A stretch of 6,653 nt of DNA from Aquitalea sp. (GTDB taxonomy: Bacteria > Pseudomonadota > Gammaproteobacteria > Burkholderiales > Chromobacteriaceae). The position numbers were made by a program, and so were the translations under genes. The notes under the pieces are model-generated. The model was not told where the DNA came from. It did not search any database and was given only the letters and a program-made list of their open reading frames with translations. The DNA is taken from contig JAFANL010000031.1 in the NCBI GenBank assembly GCA_019232735.1, positions 1 to 6,653 on the forward strand, given 5' to 3'. Numbering within the stretch: the first letter of the stretch is position 1; every line of letters starts with the position of its first letter. Of the stretch, positions 1 to 4,638 are shown piece by piece.

Positions 1-1362
1 CAGGCTCTTGTTGGCGGCAGCCTTTTCGCGCTCGCCCTGCAGCACGTGAATGGTCACGGCAGTCTGGTTGTCATCCGCGGTGGAGAAGGTTTGCGAAGCC
101 TTGGTCGGGATGGTGGTGTTCTTCTGGATCAGCTTGGTCATCACGCCACCCAGGGTTTCGATACCCAGCGACAGCGGAGTCACGTCCAGCAGCAACACGT
201 CCTTGCGATCACCGGACAGTACCGAACCCTGAATCGCGGCACCGACGGCCACGGCTTCGTCCGGGTTCACGTCCTTGCGCGGTTCCTTGCCGAAGAATTC
301 CTTAACCGCATCCTGTACCTTGGGCATGCGGGACTGACCGCCAACCAGGATCACGTCGGTGATGTCGGACAGGGAAACACCGGCATCCTTCAGCGCAACG
401 CGGCACGGCTCGATGGAGCGGGTGATCAGGTCGTCTACCAGGCTTTCGAACTTGGCGCGGGTGATCTTCATCGCCAAGTGCTTCGGACCAGTGGCATCCA
501 TGGTGATGTACGGCAGGTTCACTTCGGTCTGGGTGGCGCTGGACAGTTCGATCTTGGCCTTTTCAGCAGCTTCCTTCAGACGTTGCAGGGCCATTACATC
601 GTTCTTCAGGTTCACGCCCTGTTCGCGCTGGAACTCGGTCACGATGTAATCGATGATGCGTTGGTCGAAGTCTTCACCGCCCAGGAAGGTGTCACCGTTG
701 GTGGACAGCACTTCGAACTGGTGTTCGCCGTCAACATCGGCGATTTCAATGATGGACACGTCGAAAGTACCACCGCCCAGATCGTATACGGCGATCTTGC
801 GGTCACCTTCCTGCTTGGCCAGACCAAAGGCCAGGGCAGCAGCGGTCGGTTCATTGATGATGCGCTTGACTTCCAGACCGGCAATACGGCCTGCATCCTT
901 GGTAGCCTGACGCTGGCTGTCGTTGAAGTAGGCCGGTACGGTAATCACGGCTTCGGTCACTTCTTCGCCCAGGTAGTCTTCGGCAGCCTTTTTCATCTTG
1001 CGCAGCACTTCTGCGGAGATTTGCGGCGGAGCCAGTTCCTGGTCACGTACCTTCACCCAGGCGTCGCCATTGGAAGCCTTCATGATCTGGAAGGGCATCA
1101 GGTCGATGTCTTTTTGGACTTCCTTGTCTTCGAAGCGACGACCGATCAGGCGCTTGGCTGCGTACAGGGTGTTCTTCGGGTTGGTGACAGCCTGGCGCTT
1201 GGCCGGTGCGCCAACCAGGATTTCACCATCTTCCATATAAGCAATGATGGAAGGCGTGGTGCGTGCGCCTTCGGCGTTTTCGATCACTTTCGGGTTGCCA
1301 CCCTCGACGACGGCTACGCAGGAGTTGGTGGTGCCCAGGTCGATACCAATGATTTTGCCCAT
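1..1362 (-). CDS. dnaK: Chaperone DnaK (Hsp70), N-terminal 454 residues, cut by window edge
   Basis: Cytosolic ATP-dependent Hsp70 chaperone that folds and refolds proteins with DnaJ and GrpE. The reading frame starts at the ATG complementary to 1360-1362 and stays open to the left edge. It begins MGKIIGIDLGTTNSCVAVVE, the Hsp70 phosphate-1 loop with Asp8. Lys70 lies in KRLIGRRF, and the phosphate-2 motif DLGGGTFDVSI covers residues 194-204, with Thr199 matching the E. coli autophosphorylation residue. ILVGGQSRMPKVQ near residue 340 is the third Hsp70 signature, and DVTPLSLGIET marks the linker and start of the substrate-binding domain. The whole ATPase domain and the first part of the beta-sandwich are present. 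About 190 C-terminal residues (lid included) of the usual ~640 lie outside. AAGGA at 1372-1376 sits 9 nt before the ATG. It lies 132 bp downstream of grpE on the same strand, so co-transcription from the heat-shock promoter at 2080-2107 is likely. Confidence 0.99.
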   Translation of the reverse strand, partial: MGKIIGIDLGTTNSCVAVVEGGNPKVIENAEGARTTPSIIAYMEDGEILVGAPAKRQAVTNPKNTLYAAKRLIGRRFEDKEVQKDIDLMPFQIMKASNGDAWVKVRDQELAPPQISAEVLRKMKKAAEDYLGEEVTEAVITVPAYFNDSQRQATKDAGRIAGLEVKRIINEPTAAALAFGLAKQEGDRKIAVYDLGGGTFDVSIIEIADVDGEHQFEVLSTNGDTFLGGEDFDQRIIDYIVTEFQREQGVNLKNDVMALQRLKEAAEKAKIELSSATQTEVNLPYITMDATGPKHLAMKITRAKFESLVDDLITRSIEPCRVALKDAGVSLSDITDVILVGGQSRMPKVQDAVKEFFGKEPRKDVNPDEAVAVGAAIQGSVLSGDRKDVLLLDVTPLSLGIETLGGVMTKLIQKNTTIPTKASQTFSTADDNQTAVTIHVLQGEREKAAANKSL

Positions 1363-1431
1363 ATTCAGTATTCCTTTATCTGTATTCGTTGCGACGGCGG
1401 CCTGTAGCTGATAGCCGCGGCCTGTTGCATT

Positions 1432-1448
1432 CATAGGTATTGGCTATG
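1432..1448. repeat. Short inverted repeat in the grpE-dnaK gap
   Basis: CATAG (1432-1436) and CTATG (1444-1448) are complementary arms around a 7-nt spacer, in the 132-bp gap between grpE and dnaK. The arms are short and there is no T-run after them on the minus strand, so this is not a terminator. It may be chance. The rest of the gap holds only the dnaK ribosome binding site, as far as I can see. Confidence 0.25.
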
Positions 1449-1494
1449 TGGTCTTTTTCAAGAGCCGGCCAAGAACCTTTTTATGGTTTTCGTG

Positions 1495-2037
1495 TCAGGC
1501 TTTGGCCTTGGCCACGATCACCATGGCCGGGCGCAGCGTGCGCTCAGCCAGTTGATAACCTTTTTGTAATACCCGTAACACCGTATTGGCTTCGGCGTCG
1601 GACTCTTCCGCGCTCATGGCCTGGTGCTGGTGTGGGTCCAGCTTGTCGCCCACCGCCGGGCTGATTTCCTTGATCTGTGCCTTGTCAAAGGCAGCCACCA
1701 GCTGTTTGAGCGTCATGTCCACGCCCATTTTCAGGGTGTCGATCTGACCGCTCTGGTCCAGCAAGGCCATTTCCAGGTAGTCCTTTACCGGCACCAGTTC
1801 CTGGGCAAACTTGTTGATGGCGTACTTCTGGGTATTGAGCAGCTCTTCGGCATTGCGGCGACGCTGGTTTTCCTGATCGGCACGGCTACGCAGCAACTGG
1901 TCCTGCAAATCGGCAATCTGGGCTTCCAGCGCGGCAATATGTTGCTCGGTGGTTTGCTCCACGGCCTGCTCGCCGGCAGCGTTGATGGTTTCTTCGGTCA
2001 CGGCTTCGGTAGCCGAATTGTTCTGGTTTTCCTGCAT
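1495..2037 (-). CDS. grpE: GrpE, nucleotide exchange factor of DnaK
   Basis: GrpE is the cytosolic co-chaperone that releases ADP from DnaK and resets the Hsp70 cycle; its long helices can also act as a heat sensor. The 180-residue protein (E. coli has 197) shows the family layout. A polar, Glu/Gln-rich disordered head covers residues 1-30. A long coiled-coil follows (about 33-90, with IAALEAQIADLQDQLLRSRA and QENQRRRNAEE). A helix pair comes next, then the C-terminal beta-wing from about residue 125. The GrpE signature is complete: LDPHQHQAM at 133-141, then KGYQLAERTLRPAMVIV at 159-175. The only other in-frame ATG nearby is residue 90, inside the conserved core, so the start is secure. GAGG at 2045-2048 stands 7 nt before the ATG. 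It is the first gene of a grpE-dnaK unit, downstream of a sigma-32-type promoter. Confidence 0.98.
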   Translation of the reverse strand: MQENQNNSATEAVTEETINAAGEQAVEQTTEQHIAALEAQIADLQDQLLRSRADQENQRRRNAEELLNTQKYAINKFAQELVPVKDYLEMALLDQSGQIDTLKMGVDMTLKQLVAAFDKAQIKEISPAVGDKLDPHQHQAMSAEESDAEANTVLRVLQKGYQLAERTLRPAMVIVAKAKA

Positions 2038-2079
2038 GGCAAGGCCTCAAATGGATCAGCTTCAAGATGTCCCGATGCC

Positions 2080-2107
2080 AGATAAGGTCTCTCTCGGGGA
2101 ATTCAAG
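2080..2107 (-). promoter_or_regulatory. Sigma-32 (heat-shock) promoter of grpE-dnaK
   Basis: Read on the minus strand, the -35 element is CTTGAA (complement of 2102-2107), an exact match to the sigma-32 consensus. After 14 nt comes CCTTATCT (complement of 2080-2087), matching CCCCATNT at five of seven defined positions. Spacing is in the normal sigma-32 range. The predicted start of transcription is near 2072-2074, giving a leader of about 35 nt before grpE. No CIRCE element (TTAGCACTC-N9-GAGTGCTAA, the HrcA operator) is present, which supports sigma-32 control alone. This is a motif-based prediction. Confidence 0.7.
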
Positions 2108-2112
2108 TCCCC
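2096..2112. repeat. Inverted repeat overlapping the heat-shock -35 element
   Basis: GGGGA (2096-2100) and TCCCC (2108-2112) are perfect 5-bp arms around the 7-nt ATTCAAG, which contains most of the -35 hexamer. It could be a protein binding site placed to block or assist sigma-32. It could also simply reflect the C-rich sequence that usually flanks CTTGAA in heat-shock promoters. Confidence 0.35.
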
Positions 2113-2261
2113 TAGTCTTGCCACGGCGTCACAGCCACTGTTACCAGACCTCACCTCACTGAGCGGATTCGGACTTTTCTTTTCGCAACTGCAACAAAAA
2201 CCGCCGCATGAAATCTTCATTTTTAGCCACGTTTGTTACCTTTTGAACATCGTTATTTTTT

Positions 2262-2274
2262 CGGTGCTGCACCG
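2262..2274. repeat. 13-bp palindrome upstream of the candidate aceA promoter
   Basis: CGGTGCTGCACCG has perfect 6-bp arms (CGGTGC/GCACCG) around a single T. It ends 24 bp before the TATAAT hexamer, placing it just upstream of or overlapping the expected -35 region. That is a position typical of regulator binding sites. No regulator can be named from the sequence. Confidence 0.35.
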
Positions 2275-2275
2275 C

Positions 2276-2304
2276 ACACAAGGATTTTTTTTTGTGCATA
2301 TAAT
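2276..2304 (+). promoter_or_regulatory. Candidate aceA promoter (T-tract plus TATAAT)
   Basis: A perfect -10 hexamer TATAAT lies at 2299-2304, preceded by nine consecutive T (2285-2293). With a 17-bp spacer the -35 would be CACACA (2276-2281), only 3 of 6 matches to TTGACA. Transcription may therefore depend on an activator or on the curved T-tract. The start point would be near 2311, giving a leader of about 178 nt before aceA. Confidence 0.4.
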
Positions 2305-2372
2305 GGGCCACACACGCTAAGTGACCCACTCCAAAAGCCGTTATCCACGTGCTTTGGGTGGTCAGAACGGGT

Positions 2373-2389
2373 AGCGGGTATAACCCGCT
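2373..2389 (+). repeat. Inverted repeat 1 in the aceA leader
   Basis: AGCGGGT (2373-2379) and ACCCGCT (2383-2389) form perfect 7-bp arms around ATA. In RNA two flanking G-U pairs (2372/2390, 2371/2391) could lengthen the stem to 9 bp. There is no T-run after it, so it is not a terminator. It may be an operator or a leader hairpin. It also contains a TATAAC hexamer (2379-2384) that could be a second, weaker -10. Confidence 0.5.
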
Positions 2390-2402
2390 GTCAACAATAT
2401 CA

Positions 2403-2419
2403 ATCCGGAAAAACCGGAT
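2403..2419 (+). repeat. Inverted repeat 2 in the aceA leader
   Basis: ATCCGG (2403-2408) and CCGGAT (2414-2419) are perfect 6-bp arms around AAAAA. It sits 13 nt after inverted repeat 1 and 69 nt before the aceA ATG. No T-run follows. With repeat 1 and the CCGG-N6-CCGG at 2444-2457 it makes a compact structured block ahead of the ribosome binding site. Confidence 0.5.
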
Positions 2420-2473
2420 CGTCATTTGGCCAGAGGATTGCCGGAATTCGCCGGTCTGCAGAGAAAACTATTC

Positions 2474-2481
2474 GAGAAGGG
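2474..2481 (+). promoter_or_regulatory. Ribosome binding site that sets the aceA start
   Basis: GAGAAGGG (2474-2481) stands 7 nt before the ATG at 2489. The frame is also open from an upstream ATG at 2426, but that would add 21 residues absent from known isocitrate lyases and has no comparable binding site. The 2489 start is preferred. Confidence 0.85.
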
Positions 2482-2488
2482 TTTGAAC

Positions 2489-3787
2489 ATGACTACTCGC
2501 GAACAACGTATCGCCGCCATTCAACATGACTGGGACACCAACCCGCGCTGGAAGGGTATCAAGCGTGGTTACACCGCCGCCGACGTAGAACGCCTGCGCG
2601 GTTCGGTACAAGTGGAACACACCCTGGCCCGCCAAGGCGCCGAGAAACTGTGGAACCTGGTCAACAACGAACCCTACATCAACTGTCTGGGCGCACTGAC
2701 CGGTGGTCAGGCCATGCAACAGGTGAAAGCCGGCATCAAGGCCATCTACCTGTCCGGCTGGCAAGTGGCTGCCGACAACAACGAATACTCCGCCATGTAC
2801 CCGGACCAGTCCCTGTACCCGGTGGACTCCGTGCCGAAGGTGGTAGAGCGCATCAACAACGCCTTCACCCGTGCCGATGAAATCCAGCACTCCAAGGGTG
2901 TACAAAAGGGCGATGCCGGCTTTACCGACTACTACGCACCGATCGTAGCCGATGCCGAAGCCGGTTTCGGCGGCGTGCTGAACGCCTACGAACTGATGAA
3001 GGCCATGATCCGCGCTGGCGCGGGTGGCGTTCACTTCGAAGACCAACTGGCTTCGGTGAAGAAATGTGGCCACATGGGCGGCAAGGTACTGGTTCCGACC
3101 CAGGAAGCCATCCAGAAGCTGATCGCCGCCCGTATGGCTGCCGACGTCTACGGCGTGCCGACTCTGGTGATTGCCCGTACCGACGCGGAAGCCGCCGACC
3201 TGCTGACCAGCGACTACGACGCCAACGACAAGCCTTTCCTGACTGGCGAGCGCACTGCCGAAGGCTTCTACAAGACCAAGAAGGGTCTGGAACAAGCCAT
3301 CAGCCGCGCCGTGGCCTACGCTGACTATGCCGACCTGGTATGGTGCGAAACCGGTACGCCGGATCTGGAATTCGCTCGCAAGTTCGCCGAAGCGGTACAT
3401 GCCAAGCATCCGGGCAAACTGCTGGCCTACAACTGCTCTCCGTCCTTCAACTGGAAGAAAAACCTGGACGATGCCACCATCGCCAAATTCCAGCGTGAAC
3501 TGGGTGCCATGGGCTACAAATACCAGTTCATCACTTTGGCTGGCATCCACAACATGTGGTACAACATGTACGACCTGGCACAAGACTACGTTGCCCGCGG
3601 CATGTCTGCCTACGTGGAGAAGGTACAAGAGCCGGAATTCGCTGCCCGCGAACGTGGCTACACCTTCGTATCGCACCAGCAGGAAGTGGGCACTGGTTAC
3701 TTCGATGATGTCACCACCGTGATCCAGGGTGGCCAATCCAGCGTCACTGCGCTGACCGGCTCTACCGAAGAAGAGCAGTTCCACTAA
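2489..3787 (+). CDS. aceA: Isocitrate lyase (glyoxylate shunt)
   Basis: Cleaves isocitrate to succinate and glyoxylate, the committed step of the glyoxylate bypass, needed for growth on acetate or fatty acids; cytosolic and Mg2+-dependent, a homotetramer in known relatives. The 432-residue product (E. coli AceA has 434) starts MTTREQRIAAIQHDW and is collinear with the E. coli enzyme. Substrate-loop residues SGWQVAAD begin at Ser89. IVADAEAGFGG contains metal-ligand Asp155. The signature KKCGHMGGK holds catalytic Cys193 (Cys195 in E. coli), followed by VPTQEAIQKL. NCSPSFNW holds Ser317 and Ser319, the pair equivalent to essential Ser319/Ser321. The C-terminus reads TALTGSTEEEQFH, as usual plus one His. 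All key residues are intact. No malate synthase or isocitrate dehydrogenase kinase gene adjoins it, and its own terminator follows, so it appears monocistronic. Inverted repeats in its leader suggest regulation. Confidence 0.98.
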   Translation: MTTREQRIAAIQHDWDTNPRWKGIKRGYTAADVERLRGSVQVEHTLARQGAEKLWNLVNNEPYINCLGALTGGQAMQQVKAGIKAIYLSGWQVAADNNEYSAMYPDQSLYPVDSVPKVVERINNAFTRADEIQHSKGVQKGDAGFTDYYAPIVADAEAGFGGVLNAYELMKAMIRAGAGGVHFEDQLASVKKCGHMGGKVLVPTQEAIQKLIAARMAADVYGVPTLVIARTDAEAADLLTSDYDANDKPFLTGERTAEGFYKTKKGLEQAISRAVAYADYADLVWCETGTPDLEFARKFAEAVHAKHPGKLLAYNCSPSFNWKKNLDDATIAKFQRELGAMGYKYQFITLAGIHNMWYNMYDLAQDYVARGMSAYVEKVQEPEFAARERGYTFVSHQQEVGTGYFDDVTTVIQGGQSSVTALTGSTEEEQFH

Positions 3788-3799
3788 GAAGGGAGATGG

Positions 3800-3815
3800 A
3801 GCCGGCATGCCGGCT
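3800..3815. repeat. 16-bp perfect palindrome after aceA
   Basis: AGCCGGCATGCCGGCT is fully self-complementary and begins 12 nt after the aceA stop codon, just ahead of the terminator. As RNA it would give a strong stem with a minimal loop, which could protect the 3' end of the message from exonucleases. It has no T-run of its own. Confidence 0.6.
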
Positions 3816-3824
3816 GCTGTCACC

Positions 3825-3856
3825 ACGCCCGCCGGCCTCGTGCTAGCGGGCGTTTT
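3825..3856 (+). terminator. Rho-independent terminator of aceA
   Basis: ACGCCCGC (3825-3832) and GCGGGCGT (3846-3853) form a perfect 8-bp GC-rich stem with a 13-nt loop. The T-run TTTT (3853-3856) overlaps the foot of the stem. It lies 38 nt after the aceA stop and isolates aceA from the flavoprotein gene. The T-run is short, so termination may be partial. Confidence 0.75.
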
Positions 3857-3912
3857 GCATTCTGACCACCGTTTATTAAATCTGGCTAAACAATCAATTC
3901 AAGGAAAACGAC

Positions 3913-3930
3913 TAGTTCTGACTCGAACTA
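3913..3930. promoter_or_regulatory. Operator-like inverted repeat before the flavoprotein gene
   Basis: TAGTTC (3913-3918) and GAACTA (3925-3930) are perfect 6-bp arms around TGACTC, an 18-bp dyad. It ends 4 bp before the TATACT -10 candidate, so a protein bound there would cover the -35/spacer region and probably repress. The geometry fits dimeric winged-helix repressors such as MarR or HxlR family members. The actual regulator is unknown and not encoded in the window. Confidence 0.5.
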
Positions 3931-3934
3931 TCAC

Positions 3935-3940
3935 TATACT
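3935..3940 (+). promoter_or_regulatory. Candidate -10 element of the flavoprotein gene
   Basis: TATACT matches the sigma-70 -10 consensus at 5 of 6 positions. The start point would be near 3947, with a leader of about 70 nt. No good -35 hexamer lies at 16-18 bp (TAGTTC at 16 bp matches only 2 of 6). The call therefore rests on the -10 element and on the gene needing its own promoter after the aceA terminator. Confidence 0.4.
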
Positions 3941-4005
3941 GGACGCTGTTATTCTTACTGCGTGTCGGTTGCGATGCGCTGTCTGTTCCTGATTCACTTC
4001 CAGAG

Positions 4006-4011
4006 AAAAGG
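4006..4011 (+). promoter_or_regulatory. Ribosome binding site that sets the flavoprotein start
   Basis: AAAAGG (4006-4011) ends 7 nt before the ATG at 4019. An in-frame ATG also occurs at 3962, but it would add 19 residues ahead of the first beta-strand TKVVVVYHS, where flavodoxins normally begin, and lacks a comparable binding site. Confidence 0.8.
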
Positions 4012-4018
4012 TCTTGTC

Positions 4019-4573
4019 ATGACTAAAGTTGTTGTTGTCTATCACTCCGGTTACGGTCATACCCAGCGCGTTGCCCAACAAGTGGCCATCGGTGCCAATG
4101 CCGAGCTGATCGCCATCGATGCCGAAGGTAATGTCGCCGATAGCGCCTGGGACCAACTGGCCGCTGCCGACGCCATCATCTTTGGTGCCCCCACCTATAT
4201 GGGCAGCCCGAGCTGGCAGTTCAAGAAATTTGCCGATGCCACCTCCAAGGCCTGGTTTACCCGTGCCTGGCAGGACAAGGTATTCGGCGGCTTCACCAAC
4301 AGTGCCAGCCTGAACGGCGACAAGCAGGTTGCGCTGATCACCCTGCAAACCCTGGCTTCGCAGCATGGCGGCATCTGGGTCAGCCTGGGCCTGATGCCTA
4401 GCAACAGCAAGGCAGCCCAGCGTACCGACATCAACAACCTGGGCGGCTCGGTTGGCCTGCTGGTGCAATCCCCGGCCGATGCCAGCGTGGATGAAATCCC
4501 ACAAGGCGACCTGGACACCGCCAAACAATACGGTGAACGCGTAGCTGCCATCGCCGCCAAGCTGCGCGGCTGA
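4019..4573 (+). CDS. WrbA/flavodoxin-like FMN protein, probable NAD(P)H:quinone oxidoreductase
   Basis: Predicted soluble flavodoxin-fold protein of 184 residues. Strand beta-1 plus the FMN phosphate loop read VVVVYHSGYGHTQRVAQQVA (residues 4-23). IIFGAPTYMGSPSWQFKKFAD (53-73) is the second flavin-contact loop, as in WrbA ([21 protein letters not shown]). The third, around VFGGFTNSASLNGDKQVALITL (88-109), leads to LASQHGGIWVSLG, parallel to LAHHGMVIVPIG of E. coli WrbA. The C-terminus TAKQYGERVAAIAAKLRG also resembles WrbA. WrbA-type enzymes reduce quinones by two electrons with NAD(P)H and guard against redox cycling. This protein is shorter than WrbA (198) and lacks the long WrbA segment after the first helix, so I call it WrbA-like rather than WrbA. 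Substrate and cofactor preference cannot be read from sequence. It stands alone between two terminators, behind an operator-like repeat at 3913-3930. Confidence 0.85.
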   Translation: MTKVVVVYHSGYGHTQRVAQQVAIGANAELIAIDAEGNVADSAWDQLAAADAIIFGAPTYMGSPSWQFKKFADATSKAWFTRAWQDKVFGGFTNSASLNGDKQVALITLQTLASQHGGIWVSLGLMPSNSKAAQRTDINNLGGSVGLLVQSPADASVDEIPQGDLDTAKQYGERVAAIAAKLRG

Positions 4574-4594
4574 TCTTCCCGCACGCCAGATGTA

Positions 4595-4621
4595 AAAAAG
4601 CCACCTTAAAGGTGGCTTTTT
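4595..4621. terminator. Bidirectional Rho-independent terminator
   Basis: AAAAAGCCACC (4595-4605) and GGTGGCTTTTT (4611-4621) are perfect 11-bp arms around TTAAA. The T-run follows on the plus strand and the A-run gives a T-run on the minus strand, so it can end both the flavoprotein message (stop 21 nt upstream) and the convergent permease message (stop 17 nt away). Confidence 0.9.
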
Positions 4622-4638
4622 CTTTGACAACAGCAGGA

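Larger units (their letters stand above)
2038..2488. other. 451-bp divergent intergenic region between grpE and aceA
   Basis: This head-to-head gap separates the leftward heat-shock genes from rightward aceA. Its grpE-proximal part holds the heat-shock promoter and the grpE ribosome binding site. Its centre (about 2220-2305) is AT-rich with a run of nine T (2285-2293) leading into TATAAT. Its aceA-proximal part (2371-2460) is dense in short inverted repeats. Small open frames cross it on both strands, but they lack ribosome binding sites and recognisable protein features, so I do not call any gene here. No tRNA fold was seen. Confidence 0.7.

Noticed and set aside
46..1407. Antisense 453-codon open frame opposite dnaK
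   Set aside because: It is the codon-aligned complement of a certain dnaK and has no family motifs; it is explained by the absence of TTA, CTA and TCA codons in dnaK.
1457..1462. CTTGAA on the minus strand in the grpE-dnaK gap as a dnaK-specific heat-shock promoter
   Set aside because: The sequence 13-17 nt downstream (CCAATACC) does not resemble CCCCATNT.
2061..2066. Second CTTGAA on the minus strand before grpE
   Set aside because: No -10-like sequence at the right distance; the element at 2102-2107 has one.
1949..2320. 123-codon plus-strand open frame crossing the grpE start
   Set aside because: It overlaps grpE in antisense, runs through the heat-shock promoter and has no protein family features.
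2303..2320. Five-codon leader peptide (ATG to TAA) before aceA
   Set aside because: No ribosome binding site and no run of regulatory codons; the ATG overlaps the -10 hexamer, so it would lie upstream of the transcript start.
2341..2349. DnaA-box-like TTATCCACG (8 of 9), with a second, TTATCCACC, at 6248-6256
   Set aside because: One or two 8-of-9 matches are expected by chance in a window this long, and there is no cluster or AT-rich unwinding region.
2156..2425. 89-codon minus-strand open frame in the grpE-aceA gap
   Set aside because: No ribosome binding site or recognisable domain, and it overlaps the promoter signals and hairpins of aceA.
2468..3826. Antisense 452-codon open frame opposite aceA
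   Set aside because: Same codon-bias artefact; it mirrors aceA, which has all its catalytic residues.
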